Origin: a virus
Length of the DNA: 38,962 nt
Reading direction: 5' to 3' (one strand)
Virus record (IMG/VR): IMGVR_UViG_3300014962_000018
Location: 1 to 38,962 of that record
In this document: positions 1 to 8,342 of the stretch, piece after piece
How positions within the stretch are numbered: position 1 is the stretch's first letter
How the letters are laid out: every line of letters begins with the position of its first letter
Made by a program: the position numbers and the translations under genes
Notes under the pieces: generated by a model
The model's database searches: none
What the model saw: only the letters and a program-made list of their open reading frames with translations
What the model was told of the DNA's origin: nothing

Positions 1-84
1 TGGCGTAACACCAACGCCGCCGGGAGCAAGCCCATCCGGCCCGGCGGTCTCTCTACCGGGTGGGCGCTTAGAGAGAGTGAACAC
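1..84 (+). other. Leader of the late operon fragment with a GC hairpin
   Basis: A GCG-TAA at 3-8 may be the end of a gene that lies outside the window. An inverted repeat CCGCCGGG (17-24) / CCCGGCGG (40-47) follows, giving an 8-bp stem. There is no T-run after it, only a pyrimidine stretch TCTCTCT, so it is a weak terminator candidate at best. AGAGAGAG at 71-78 can act as the ribosome binding site of the gene at 85. Confidence 0.35.
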
Positions 85-270
85 ATGGACAACGTGACAG
101 TTACATTGGATCAAAACGACCTTAACGCGATTGCTTGGCTTTTCGATCATGGGATCAAAGCTACAGGTTTGCAGGGCTCGAAAATGGCTTATCCTGTTCT
201 GGCAAAACTGGAAGCGGCTGTCGCGCAATCAAACGAGCCAGTCCAAACCGATGAAGGAAACGATCAATGA
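85..270 (+). CDS. Hypothetical small protein
   Basis: A 61-residue acidic protein of unknown function. It starts with ATG 8 nt after a GAGAGAG ribosome binding site. No signal peptide, membrane segment or recognised motif is visible. Its stop overlaps the next start (ATGA at 267-270), so the two genes are probably translated together. Position at the head of the fibre genes suggests a virion or tail-accessory role, but that is only context. Confidence 0.7.
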   Translation: MDNVTVTLDQNDLNAIAWLFDHGIKATGLQGSKMAYPVLAKLEAAVAQSNEPVQTDEGNDQ

Positions 271-629
271 CCACGCTCACATTCGCCATCGACAGCGCAG
301 AAAATCTCCGCACATCGATAACCATTCCAGATGTTGCGACGCCTCGCATTTTGGCGTGGCTTACTTCGCCCGATAGCGGCTATGGCGTTGTGAAAGAAAA
401 CGTGCAGCACTCCGAGCCGGATATGGACTGGACGCCGGCAAAAGGCGAGACGGAAGCTGATCGACCCATGAAAGAATGGCAGGCATGGGAAACGCGACCC
501 GCTACGGTTGAAGAAGCGGCCAACGCGTTCGCGGAGTCTACGCTGCGCGGCTTGCTGTCTTCCACAGTGGAGTGGGAGCGCGCCAAGGCCGCACAAGCCG
601 CAGCCGCAGCGGTCGAGCCAATCGTGTGA
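267..629 (+). CDS. Hypothetical protein ahead of the fibre genes
   Basis: A 120-residue protein, translationally coupled to the preceding gene by ATGA. It has a beta-rich start, a Trp-containing middle (WTPAKGE, EWQAWE) and an Ala-rich C-terminal helix. I do not recognise the family. It sits directly before a run of tail-fibre genes in the same operon, so a tail-associated role is plausible but unproven. Confidence 0.7.
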   Translation: MTTLTFAIDSAENLRTSITIPDVATPRILAWLTSPDSGYGVVKENVQHSEPDMDWTPAKGETEADRPMKEWQAWETRPATVEEAANAFAESTLRGLLSSTVEWERAKAAQAAAAAVEPIV

Positions 630-660
630 CTTAGGCTCTAGCCTGTAGGATGGTGATATA

Positions 661-1470
661 ATGGTCATCGGCGGCGCTCTAGGCCAGCAAGCTATCGGTC
701 AGGGCTCGCCGGTGGTCGGTGTCTCTTATAGCATCGGCGCGCTTGGCCAATTCGCTATTGGTCAGCAATCGTCAAATACAGACGCATCAAATATTGGCGC
801 TGCTGCGAGCGTCGCGAGTTCGGCAGGACAAGCGGTTGTTTTGGGGCAAGGCGCAGCCGCCACTACAGCGAGCTTTGGAGTTGCGGGGAGTGCGGTGTCG
901 GGCGCGCAGGGCGCAGCCATCACCACAGCTTCGTTCCAAGTAGCCGGTGCAAGCTCCGCCAGCGCTACGAGCGGCCAAGCAGGATCGACTTTCAGCACTG
1001 CCGGCGTAGCGACAGTAGTAGGTATTGCGGCGGCACAAGCAAATGCAACAATAAGTGCTGCCGGCGTAGCTACAGTTACAGGCAGCGCGTCGGCGCGCGC
1101 CGTAGCGGTGTTCGGGGTTGCTGCCGGCGCGACAGTCATAGGTAGCGCGTCTTCTAGTGTGGTTGTTGCCGCAACTGCGTCGTGCGCCGGCTCCGCCTCG
1201 ATGTCCATATCAGCGAGCGCGATCGCTTCCGCCATAGCAACGGCATCGGGGGCTTCGACTGCGCTTGCTGTATCAGACAAACTCATCGTCGCCGCGACGA
1301 CAGCAATTTCAGGAAAAGCGACGGCGCTGGCAAGCGGGCTTTTTACGTTCAGCGGAACTTTCCCGCATACTGATCCAGAGGTTATCTGTATCCCTTGGGA
1401 AGCACGCAGTATGGAGGCTGTATCTGAGCTGCGTAGTATGGTAGCAGAGCACAGACGGAGGGCCTGCTGA
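661..1470 (+). CDS. Ala/Ser/Gly/Val-rich repetitive structural protein, fibre-like
   Basis: A 269-residue protein with very low complexity. From about residue 40 to 220 it consists of alternating short beta-type units such as TASFGVAGSAVSG, STAGVATVVG and SAAGVATVTG, repeated roughly every 15-20 residues. This alternation is typical of beta-solenoid or fibrous phage shaft proteins. The last 40 residues are non-repetitive and Arg-rich. The stop overlaps the next ATG (TGATG at 1468-1472). A long shadow reading frame exists on the other strand (762-1781), caused by the biased composition. Role as a fibre shaft is inferred from composition and neighbours. Confidence 0.75.
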   Translation: MVIGGALGQQAIGQGSPVVGVSYSIGALGQFAIGQQSSNTDASNIGAAASVASSAGQAVVLGQGAAATTASFGVAGSAVSGAQGAAITTASFQVAGASSASATSGQAGSTFSTAGVATVVGIAAAQANATISAAGVATVTGSASARAVAVFGVAAGATVIGSASSSVVVAATASCAGSASMSISASAIASAIATASGASTALAVSDKLIVAATTAISGKATALASGLFTFSGTFPHTDPEVICIPWEARSMEAVSELRSMVAEHRRRAC

Positions 1471-1778
1471 TGCGACTTGGAAAGTTTCGGAAGACCCCCG
1501 CAGAGGTTAAGCGATACGCCATAAGTTATGATCACTGGCTCGACGAAGGCGAGTATATTTCTACGATTGCCTTTGCAGTGTCGCCATCTGCTGGCGTTCT
1601 TGTTGTTGCTCCAGATACTGTTGGTCAAAACGTCCGGCAGGTAGGGTTTTTTATATCCGGTGGTAGCGATAAACAGAGCTATACGCTCGTGGTTACGATG
1701 ACCACGACAGGAGGGCAAACCAAGCAGGACTCTATTCTTGTAGAAGTCCGGAACGAAGTGGTAGGGGTAGTGGTATGA
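1470..1778 (+). CDS. Putative fibre-tail adaptor (Gp77-like)
   Basis: A 102-residue beta-rich protein. The N-terminus (LGKFRKTPAEVKRYAISYD, then HWLDEGEYI) and the Ig-like alternation that follows resemble the small fibre-tail adaptor proteins found before fibre genes in many podo- and siphoviruses. It would join the next fibre to the tail. It overlaps both neighbours (TGATG upstream, ATGA downstream). Family assignment is from memory of the sequence pattern and needs a profile search. Confidence 0.6.
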   Translation: MRLGKFRKTPAEVKRYAISYDHWLDEGEYISTIAFAVSPSAGVLVVAPDTVGQNVRQVGFFISGGSDKQSYTLVVTMTTTGGQTKQDSILVEVRNEVVGVVV

Positions 1779-2428
1779 CAATAGCGATCAAACACCCGTT
1801 CGTATCTCAGAAGTCGGACGGTGCTGATCCGACGGAGGTGCAACCGTCAAACTGGAACGCCGCACATCAGATTGAGATGGCGTCCGGGTTCGTCATCGGT
1901 CGGCTTTCGCCGTTCACAGGCGCGGCCGAGGAGCTCCCCGCTACAGTTTTTGGCGCAGGGTTACTTAATCAAGCGAGTGCGGCGGCGGCTCGCGCTACGA
2001 TTAAAGCTGTAAATAGCGAAGGTGACGCGATGACCGGCGCGCTCGCCCTGCCAGCAAACGGGCTCAACGTCGGCTCCGGACAGCTTCAAGTTACTGGCGG
2101 AAATGTCACTATATCAGGTGCGTTTACCGCAGCGGGTAACATCACTGCCTACTCTGACGCGCGTCTGAAGGAGAACATTACCCCCATCACCGATGCACTG
2201 AAAATGGTGCTGAAGCTGCAGGGGGTGCGTTACACCCGCCGCGCGACAGGGCAGGTCAACATTGGTCTGATTGCGCAGGACGTGGGCAACGTAGTGCCGG
2301 AAGTTATCGAAGCAGACGGTCAGGGCATCTACAGTGTGGCATACGCGAACCTCACAGCGTTATTGATCGAAGCCATCAAAGAGCTGAACGATCGGCTGGA
2401 GGCACTTGAGCGTAAAGAGGCGATCTGA
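1775..2428 (+). CDS. Tail fibre with C-terminal S74 intramolecular chaperone
   Basis: A 217-residue protein. The C-terminal 90 residues match the peptidase S74 chaperone domain: YSDARLKENI begins at Ser127, followed by ALKMVLKLQGVRYT, IGLIAQDV, VPEVIE, YSVAYANLTALLIEAIKEL and a terminal coiled coil. In this family the domain trimerises the fibre and then cuts itself off before the Ser of the SD-x-RLK motif; Ser127 and Lys132 are present. The N-terminal part (ATIKAVNSEGDAMTGALAL) resembles phage collar or fibre repeats. The mature fibre would be only about 126 residues. One copy of the dispersed dyad lies inside the gene at 2124. Confidence 0.88.
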   Translation: MTIAIKHPFVSQKSDGADPTEVQPSNWNAAHQIEMASGFVIGRLSPFTGAAEELPATVFGAGLLNQASAAAARATIKAVNSEGDAMTGALALPANGLNVGSGQLQVTGGNVTISGAFTAAGNITAYSDARLKENITPITDALKMVLKLQGVRYTRRATGQVNIGLIAQDVGNVVPEVIEADGQGIYSVAYANLTALLIEAIKELNDRLEALERKEAI

Positions 2429-3114
2429 TGGGAACGCTACCCGGTAACAACAGCTCAATTTCGTTTGCGCAAATACAAGAGGAGTTTGCGCGCGGGACGA
2501 ACTTGGGCTCTTACCGGGGAACGGGGTGGTTCACCGACGACAATACGTCGGGTAGTTTTCCAGCGAGCCCAAACCCTATTTCGTTTTTGGATTTTCGATC
2601 AAAACGCAAAACAAACCCAGTCACACCCAATAACCGTGTCATAACGGCGGATGAGATTTTCACAGTTCCTGTATTTAACACAATCACGATTACGATCCGT
2701 GGTGGTGGTGGTGGAGGTATGGGTTATCGCGGAGTGCCGTGGGGCAACCCCGGAAATGATGGCGCAGATGGCGGACAGACTGTCTTCGGAAGCTATGGGA
2801 CGGCCGGCGGCGGTGGTGGCGGACACTACAGCGTGCGTGGGTCCGATGGCGCAGGCGCTGACGGCGGTGCAGCGGGGGGTCATGGCGATGGACCCGGCGG
2901 TAATGGCGGCAAGGTTGTCGTTGTTTGGGTAAACTCAAAGGCGGCCGATAAGGCGCATCAGGGTGAAAAGATCGAAATCAAAGTTGGCAGGGGCGGTGCG
3001 GGTGGCGCGGGTGGCGTCAACTTCGGCAACACTGGCAACGGGTGGTTCCCGATGGGGAACAACAATTCAGGCGGTAACGGAGCCAACGGCTCTATCACCA
3101 TAGAGGTAACCTAG
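2428..3114 (+). CDS. Glycine-rich receptor-binding (adhesin-like) tail protein
   Basis: A 228-residue protein. Residues 1-60 (ISFAQIQEEF, ISFLDFRS) look like an attachment domain. From residue 93 the chain is dominated by glycine runs (GGGGGG, AGGGGGGH, GGAAGGHGDGPGGNGG, GRGGAGGAGG). This pattern occurs at phage tips, for example T4-type gp38 adhesins, where glycine strands form polyglycine-II bundles displaying variable loops. It overlaps the S74 fibre gene by 1 nt, fitting an assembly partner or tip. Function is inferred from composition and position; no homolog was searched. Confidence 0.7.
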   Translation: MGTLPGNNSSISFAQIQEEFARGTNLGSYRGTGWFTDDNTSGSFPASPNPISFLDFRSKRKTNPVTPNNRVITADEIFTVPVFNTITITIRGGGGGGMGYRGVPWGNPGNDGADGGQTVFGSYGTAGGGGGGHYSVRGSDGAGADGGAAGGHGDGPGGNGGKVVVVWVNSKAADKAHQGEKIEIKVGRGGAGGAGGVNFGNTGNGWFPMGNNNSGGNGANGSITIEVT

Positions 3115-3127
3115 CGGGGTAATTATT

Positions 3128-3271
3128 ATGGCGAAGAAACCGTTTCCCTTCGAGAAGTCCGAGAAGGACAAAGAGCCCAAGAGCATGAAAGAGGGCTCGA
3201 AGCGTGAAGAGGCGCTCGATAAGAAACAGATGAAGGTGAAAGCCTTCCGCAAGGGCGGCAAGTGTGGCTAA
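3128..3271 (+). CDS. Small highly charged hypothetical protein
   Basis: A 47-residue Lys/Glu-rich protein (MAKKPFPFEKSEKD start, KAFRKGGKCG end). The start is the ATG at 3128, with GGGG at 3116-3119 as a distant ribosome binding site. The preceding dyad copy at 3107-3122 covers that site. Its 3' end overlaps the next small gene by 8 nt. Such short charged proteins ahead of podoviral tail tube genes are common but of unknown role. Confidence 0.6.
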   Translation: MAKKPFPFEKSEKDKEPKSMKEGSKREEALDKKQMKVKAFRKGGKCG

Positions 3272-3428
3272 CACGCCCAACCCGTTCTCTCTGCCGAAAC
3301 TGAAGACGCTGAACAAGACGATGAAGATCGCGCAGCGCAAGCCCCCGATTGGCTTTACACAAGGCGGCTCCAGCCGCAAGGACAGCGGCGCACGAGTAGC
3401 CGGAAAAGACGCAACGAAGAGGAGTTGA
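3264..3428 (+). CDS. Small basic hypothetical protein (GTG start)
   Basis: A 54-residue protein starting at GTG 3264 (VANTPNPFSLPKLKTLNK), in another frame from its overlapping upstream neighbour. It is rich in Lys and Arg and ends GKDATKRS. Its last codons AAG-AGG-AGT also form the AAGAGGAG ribosome binding site of the gene at 3431. Compact tiling with no gap supports it being real. Function unknown. Confidence 0.55.
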   Translation: MANTPNPFSLPKLKTLNKTMKIAQRKPPIGFTQGGSSRKDSGARVAGKDATKRS

Positions 3429-3430
3429 TT

Positions 3431-3607
3431 ATGACGACTGGACCCCGACACCGCACACAGCCCAAGCCCGAAGCAGCTTCCGAAGCAGCTCCCGAGCCGG
3501 TGGTGGTCGAGATCAAAACGCCCGAACCGTCTGAGCCGGCGCTCAGCCCCCAGACACTCGCCGAGCAGGCTGCGGGCCGCGCCGCGCTCGTCGACCGCGC
3601 CAAGTAA
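3431..3607 (+). CDS. Small Pro/Ala/Glu-rich hypothetical protein
   Basis: A 58-residue protein starting MTTGPRHRTQ. The ATG at 3431 follows an excellent AAGAGGAG site at 3417-3424. An in-frame TTG at 3425 lies too close to that site to be preferred. The Pro/Glu-rich middle looks disordered; the C-terminus (LAEQAAGRAALVDRAK) is a helix. Function unknown. Confidence 0.6.
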   Translation: MTTGPRHRTQPKPEAASEAAPEPVVVEIKTPEPSEPALSPQTLAEQAAGRAALVDRAK

Positions 3608-3621
3608 TGTAGGACGCAGCC

Positions 3622-5403
3622 GTGTCGACGATCAGAGTTTCGCAATTCGCGGGGATGGTCCCGATGCTGGGAGACACTAATCTCCCAGATAGCGCGGCTG
3701 CGCTTGCACGCAACTGCTTTTTATACTCCGGTGGTGTGTCGGGCTTCAATGTCTGGGAGGACGTCCGCACGCTGTCCATCGCGTCGACGGCCAGTGCGTT
3801 CCGACTGCCGTCTCCGCAGATGCAGGCGACGACGTTCGCCGGGTCGACGTGGACCGAGTTTGCGACGGACTATACCGACGTCATTCGCTCTTTCGTGAAG
3901 GATGATCAGTTCGAGCGTTACTATATGGCGGCCCCCAACAACCCGCCAACTTACAACACAAAAGCTCGCATGGTCGCCGGCAGCCCGGCGTATCTGTTGG
4001 GCGTGCCGCAGCCAGTTTACCCGCCACGGGTAACCACTTTTGACCTCAACGCAACGACAAAAATTACACGCTCATACGTTTACACTTACGTCAGCGAGTT
4101 TGGTGAGGAAGGTCCGCCGTCCGAGCCGGTGAGCGCGACGAGTTCGGCCGAAGACGTGTGGCAGGTTGAATATCAGGGGTTGGTGGATAGCCGGCGCAAC
4201 CTGTCCAAGGTGCGCATCTACCGCACGATTACATCGTCGCAGGGCATCGCCACCTACTTTCAAGTGGCCGAAGTCGCCATGCCGGCGAACAACGCTGAAG
4301 CGTCATATCAGGACACGTCGAAAGATACGGTCGTCTCGGCAAACAACCAGCTCCAGAGCGCAAGTTGGTTTCCGCCGCCGCCAGACCTTGAGGGTTGGGT
4401 CGCCATGCCGAATGGCATACTCTGCGGCTGGCGCGGTAAAGAGATTTGGTTCTCCGAGCAGTATCGCCCGCATGCGTGGAACCCCAACAACACGCTCTAC
4501 ACCCAGTGGAAGGTTATTGGGCTGGGCGTGATCGGGCAGACGGTTGTCGTGTGCACCGAAGGTTACCCCTCGATGGTGACCGGCATTAACCCTGCGACCA
4601 TGGTCGCGGCGAGCATCTCGGCGTTCGAGCCGTGCATGTCGCGCGGATCGATCGTGTCGACGCCCGAGGGCGTCTACTACGCTTCGCCGAACGGGCTGAT
4701 CTTGGCGGCGCAGGGGATGTTTACGAACGTCACCAAGCAGATATTCTCGAAGGACAAGTGGCAGACCCTCAACCTCAAGACGCTGCGCGCTGTGCGTGTC
4801 GGCACCGCCTACATGGCGTTCGGGTCCGTGTCATATGGTGCGTTTAACCGGGCGACGTTTGACGATGCAGGGTTTAAGATGACGTCGCAGGTGGGGTCGT
4901 CCGACGGTGTGTTCTTTGATCCTCAGAACCCGGCGGTAACGTCCTTGCTGCGGACTGATCAGCCTGTTGCTAATATGACGACTGATCCGTGGTCGGGCGA
5001 AACGCTCATTTTCCAAAACGGCAAGATCAAGTGGCTTGACCTCGCGAGCACGACGAAAGAACGCTTTCCTTATGTGTGGCGGTCAAAAGTGTTCCAAAGC
5101 GCCAAGCCGGAAAACTTCGAAGCGATTAAGGTCACCTTCACCAAGCCGTCTGGCGAGACGGTCATCCCAACTACGCCGCGCGACACCGCGCTCAACCAGA
5201 CTTACGACGTGTCGAAATATGGCATCCTTCGAGTTTACGCCGATAATAGACACGTTGCGTCCTACGAACTGTGGACATCGGGTGAGCAGCTCCGCCTGCC
5301 CTCTGGCTTCTACGCGACATTTTGGCAGTTTGAGATCGAGGGTGTCGTAGACATCAACTCCGTGCAGATGGCGACGAGCGCGAAGGAGTTGCGTGGTGTC
5401 TAA
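3622..5403 (+). CDS. Putative tail tubular/nozzle protein (T7 gp12-like)
   Basis: A 593-residue protein starting with GTG. The N-terminus (FAGMVPMLGDTNLPDSAAA, then LARNC and GGVSGF) has the character of podoviral tail tubular protein B, which forms the propeller-like nozzle through which DNA leaves. A fibronectin-like stretch YVYTYVSEFGEEGPPSEPV lies near residues 150-168. The rest is beta-rich with many aromatic residues, as in a virion protein. It sits between the adhesin-like set and the long fibre gene, where T7-like phages keep tail tube parts. Homology was judged by eye, so a different tail component remains possible. A perfect dyad copy is at 4017. Confidence 0.6.
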   Translation: MSTIRVSQFAGMVPMLGDTNLPDSAAALARNCFLYSGGVSGFNVWEDVRTLSIASTASAFRLPSPQMQATTFAGSTWTEFATDYTDVIRSFVKDDQFERYYMAAPNNPPTYNTKARMVAGSPAYLLGVPQPVYPPRVTTFDLNATTKITRSYVYTYVSEFGEEGPPSEPVSATSSAEDVWQVEYQGLVDSRRNLSKVRIYRTITSSQGIATYFQVAEVAMPANNAEASYQDTSKDTVVSANNQLQSASWFPPPPDLEGWVAMPNGILCGWRGKEIWFSEQYRPHAWNPNNTLYTQWKVIGLGVIGQTVVVCTEGYPSMVTGINPATMVAASISAFEPCMSRGSIVSTPEGVYYASPNGLILAAQGMFTNVTKQIFSKDKWQTLNLKTLRAVRVGTAYMAFGSVSYGAFNRATFDDAGFKMTSQVGSSDGVFFDPQNPAVTSLLRTDQPVANMTTDPWSGETLIFQNGKIKWLDLASTTKERFPYVWRSKVFQSAKPENFEAIKVTFTKPSGETVIPTTPRDTALNQTYDVSKYGILRVYADNRHVASYELWTSGEQLRLPSGFYATFWQFEIEGVVDINSVQMATSAKELRGV

Positions 5404-7465
5404 ATATCCGGCAATCGGCGAGCCGCAACCGACAGTCGAAAGCCTACTTTCCACTGTCCAAGCGCTTAAAATTTCAGTTGAGATGTTATCCGGCCAACGA
5501 CCGGGCGGCGGCGCTGCCGTTACGCGTTATGAGCAAGCTACCTCGCCGGGTAATCCCGAATTAGGTAGCTTTTGGATCGACAGCAGCGACGCAGGCAAGA
5601 CCTACTACTGGAATGGTAGTTTTTGGGTTGATATTTCTAATAGCCGATTTGAGGCGATAGTTACTGGCGAGGCGTCTACTCTTTCCGACTCTGCAAAAGC
5701 TGAGTTATTAACTGAATGGCAGAAGCAGATTGCGACCGAGCAGTATAAACTCAGCGCCGAATTTGATGGGGCAGTTGAACAAAGCCGCGCTGAATTTAAT
5801 ACGGCTGTTGCAGGAGCAAATGCTGCAACGGCGCTTGTCCAAGCGGATGTAAATGCTGCACGCAGTGAAGCAACGGCCGCACTAGCGACAGCTAAGGCCG
5901 AGATCGATGCTGATATTGCAGGATTAACTGCTGCAGACACGGCCATTTCTACACAGATCAGTTCGCTGACGTCGACCGTGAACAACAACACCGCCGCGAT
6001 CAGCAACGAGGCGGTTACGCGCGCCAACGCGGACAGCGCCCTATCCGCATCACTCACGTCTTTACAAACGACAGTTGGAAATAATAAGGCTGCGCTCGAT
6101 AGCGAAGTAATTGCTCGGACGAACGCGGACAGCGCCTTGTCTGCGTCCATCAGTTCGCTGACGTCGACTGTGAACAGCAACAAAGCGTCAGCAGACAATT
6201 CGATTGCTACGCTGGCAAACGCGGACAGCGCCCTATCCGCGTCCATTAGTTCGCTGACGTCGACTGTGAACAATAATACAGCCGCGATCAACAACGAGGC
6301 GGTTACGCGCGCCAACGCGGACAGCGCCTTGTCTGCATCGCTTACGTCTTTACAAACGACAGTTGGAAACAATAGCGCCTCTATCACCAACTTACAGGGC
6401 TCATATAATGGCCTCTCTGTAAAGTATGGCATTGTCGGCACGATCAACGGCCAAACTGGCGGCTTCGTCTTCTCCGGCATCGGCAAGAACGACGGCAGCG
6501 TGGTCTATAATCTGGAGATCGGAGCCAACGTCACCATCAATGGCAGCCTGATCGTCAATGGCACGATTAAAAATCAGGGACTAGAAGATTACGCCGCTTC
6601 AAACTCCGGTATGTCGATTGGCGTCAAAAACTCTGGGAATGTCAGCGTCCGGGTAAGAAAAAACGCGCGTGTTGCGTGTATCGCTTCATATTCAGGCCAT
6701 AAAGACGACTGGAGCTATCCCGGTAGATTAAAAATAAGGGCAAACGGAAATGTCATCTCTGACGTAGAGGTGAACTGCTCTATCGATTATGTTTATGGCT
6801 TGGCCATGCCTATGACGACATTTGCGGTTTATCCCGGCAATGTCGGAACAAGAATACAGGGCAACGGTCAGGCAAGCGCCAGCGCAGAATATTCATATAC
6901 AGAGCAATACGTCGCCTACTATGTTTGGGTTGGCTTCCCGGCTCCGGTTTATGCGTCTCGCACGGTATCTTTTCCCGCCGCCTATGCCTTCGACGATAGC
7001 CAGTCCTCGACATGGCTTGCTCCCAAATCCGGGAGCCCATGGATAAAGTATATCTTTGCCCAGAGCGTTCAGGTTGGCGCCTACAAGGTTATGGGGTTTT
7101 CGTCTCTTGCGTCAGGATCGACGCAAGGACGCGCGCCGAAAGCGTGGTCACTACAGGCTTCAAACGACGGAACCAACTGGACGACACTCGATACCAGATC
7201 AAATCAGACCGGCTGGGGAGATCAGGAGGATCGGCAGTTTCAGATTTCCGGGACGAACGGCGTTTACAACAACTACACGCAATATCGCATGGTCATCACC
7301 GAAAGCGTCGACGCTAACGAGACGCTTGTTGGCGTCGTGCAGCTTTCTTTCTTCCTGCCCGGCGATGTGTCTGACTCGCAGAACGTCGTCTTTAATGCGT
7401 TCATCGACTCGTCGTCTAATTTTTTGGGTAACGTCTCGATCTACGTCGTGGAGCTATCGAAATGA
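5393..7465 (+). CDS. Tail fibre with coiled-coil repeats and C-terminal discoidin-like domain
   Basis: A 690-residue fibre. The GTG at 5393 or the GTG at 5396 can start it; the second is 7 nt from AAGGAG and fits better. Residues 100-175 are an Ala-rich coiled coil. Residues 189-333 hold 4.5 copies of a 32-residue unit (SLTSTVNNNTAAI, ANADSALSA) typical of trimeric shafts. A segment with GQTGGFVFSGIGKNDGS and ANVTINGSLIVNGTI follows, as in phage host-specificity proteins with DUF1983-type tips. Residues about 510-655 resemble an F5/8 type C domain (AFDDSQSSTWLAP, WIKYIF, WSLQASNDGTNW, YRMVI), which binds carbohydrate. Inferred role is receptor recognition on surface glycan. Confidence 0.82.
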   Translation: MVSKYPAIGEPQPTVESLLSTVQALKISVEMLSGQRPGGGAAVTRYEQATSPGNPELGSFWIDSSDAGKTYYWNGSFWVDISNSRFEAIVTGEASTLSDSAKAELLTEWQKQIATEQYKLSAEFDGAVEQSRAEFNTAVAGANAATALVQADVNAARSEATAALATAKAEIDADIAGLTAADTAISTQISSLTSTVNNNTAAISNEAVTRANADSALSASLTSLQTTVGNNKAALDSEVIARTNADSALSASISSLTSTVNSNKASADNSIATLANADSALSASISSLTSTVNNNTAAINNEAVTRANADSALSASLTSLQTTVGNNSASITNLQGSYNGLSVKYGIVGTINGQTGGFVFSGIGKNDGSVVYNLEIGANVTINGSLIVNGTIKNQGLEDYAASNSGMSIGVKNSGNVSVRVRKNARVACIASYSGHKDDWSYPGRLKIRANGNVISDVEVNCSIDYVYGLAMPMTTFAVYPGNVGTRIQGNGQASASAEYSYTEQYVAYYVWVGFPAPVYASRTVSFPAAYAFDDSQSSTWLAPKSGSPWIKYIFAQSVQVGAYKVMGFSSLASGSTQGRAPKAWSLQASNDGTNWTTLDTRSNQTGWGDQEDRQFQISGTNGVYNNYTQYRMVITESVDANETLVGVVQLSFFLPGDVSDSQNVVFNAFIDSSSNFLGNVSIYVVELSK
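5957..6390 (+). repeat. Tandem 96-bp repeats inside the fibre gene
   Basis: About 4.5 units of 96 bp encode 32-residue coiled-coil repeats. A 288-bp (three-unit) periodicity is strongest at DNA level: the stretch beginning at about 5957 recurs at about 6245 with only scattered third-position changes. This indicates recent duplication by slippage or recombination, which changes shaft length. Confidence 0.8.
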
Positions 7466-7902
7466 AGTTTGTCCGCTATGACCCGGCTGACGGCCGAATT
7501 ACATCGGTCGGCGAAATGACCGAGGCGAACATCGACGAATTGAACGCCGGCGGCGACACGCTGATTAAGACCGGCGAGACGCTTTATACGATCAAAGGCT
7601 GGCGCGTCGATCTGGAGACGCACACGGTCGTCGTCGACGAAGTCGTGCCCGCCAAAGAGCCTGCGCTCAAGTCCGCGATCCGAGGCGAACTTCTTCGCAC
7701 CGACTACACGCAAGCCGTCGACGCCAGCGAGCATATCCTGCCGGAGGTTCAATCCGACTGGCGCGACTATCGCCGGGTGTTGCGAGCCGCGCACAAACTC
7801 CAGACCTTTGATGCGATCGTCGACGCCTTGCCGCCGCACGACCCGGAAGGCGTTGACCGTTTCCAGAGGTTTCGGTTCTTGAAAACAATCCCGTCTCCTT
7901 GA
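7462..7902 (+). CDS. Tail fibre assembly / tail-associated protein (APC-like)
   Basis: A 146-residue protein overlapping the fibre stop (ATGA). The C-terminal half has the pattern of the phage tail assembly chaperone family: LLRTDYTQAVDA, then SDWRDYRRVLRAAHK. Proteins of this type commonly follow fibre genes. The N-terminal half (FVRYDPADGRITSVGEM) matches the usual start of these fibre-associated proteins. Likely a chaperone or fibre cap; assignment is by pattern only. Confidence 0.65.
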   Translation: MKFVRYDPADGRITSVGEMTEANIDELNAGGDTLIKTGETLYTIKGWRVDLETHTVVVDEVVPAKEPALKSAIRGELLRTDYTQAVDASEHILPEVQSDWRDYRRVLRAAHKLQTFDAIVDALPPHDPEGVDRFQRFRFLKTIPSP

Positions 7903-8339
7903 GCGACTACCAAGTCATCACCGATAATGTTTCGCACGGCACGAAAGTAGCGCGCGCCGCCGGCCTTTCCTACGACCCCAGCCGCGACCACAACATAGTT
8001 ACTTGTCGGGGTAATGAGCTTCTTGGGGGGTATGTGCTACGAAATTATCGCCATAAGAGTATTGAGTTACATTTTGCTGGGTTTGACCCATATTGGATTA
8101 CAAGAAACTTACTTTGGGCTGTGTCTGGATATGTATTCATCCAGCTAAAGTGTGAAAAAGCCATAGCCTTTATCGAGGAAACAAACACCGATAGCCTTGC
8201 GATTGCATTGAAGGTAGGATTTATAGAGGAAGCACGTATTCGCGATGCGTGTCTGGACGGCGATTTACTTATACTTTCCTTGCGCAAGGACGACTGCCGT
8301 CACCTCAAAGTAAGGCCGCGCACGAAGTTCTGGGGGTAG
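7899..8339 (+). CDS. Internal virion protein A-like / GNAT-fold protein (T7 gp13-like)
   Basis: A 146-residue protein beginning at TTG 7899, overlapping the previous stop (TTGA); no ATG lies near. The stretch AIAFIEETNTDSLAIALKVGFIEEARIRD followed by DGDLLILSLRK has the order of a GNAT acetyltransferase fold: the strand and helix after the acetyl-CoA site, then the closing strand. T7 gp13 and relatives have this fold and lie just before gp14, as here. Whether it still binds acetyl-CoA is unclear, because no clear RxxGxG/A loop is visible. Its codons are visibly AT-richer than the neighbours. Confidence 0.6.
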   Translation: MSDYQVITDNVSHGTKVARAAGLSYDPSRDHNIVTCRGNELLGGYVLRNYRHKSIELHFAGFDPYWITRNLLWAVSGYVFIQLKCEKAIAFIEETNTDSLAIALKVGFIEEARIRDACLDGDLLILSLRKDDCRHLKVRPRTKFWG

Positions 8340-8342
8340 CGC

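Noticed and set aside
762-1781. 339-residue reading frame on the minus strand
   Set aside because: It is the antisense shadow of the repetitive Ala/Ser gene and its neighbour. It has no ribosome binding site, and repeated codons on the plus strand explain the open frame.
2437-2447. CTACCCGGTAA as another dyad copy
   Set aside because: The arms are separated by one base only, unlike all other copies.
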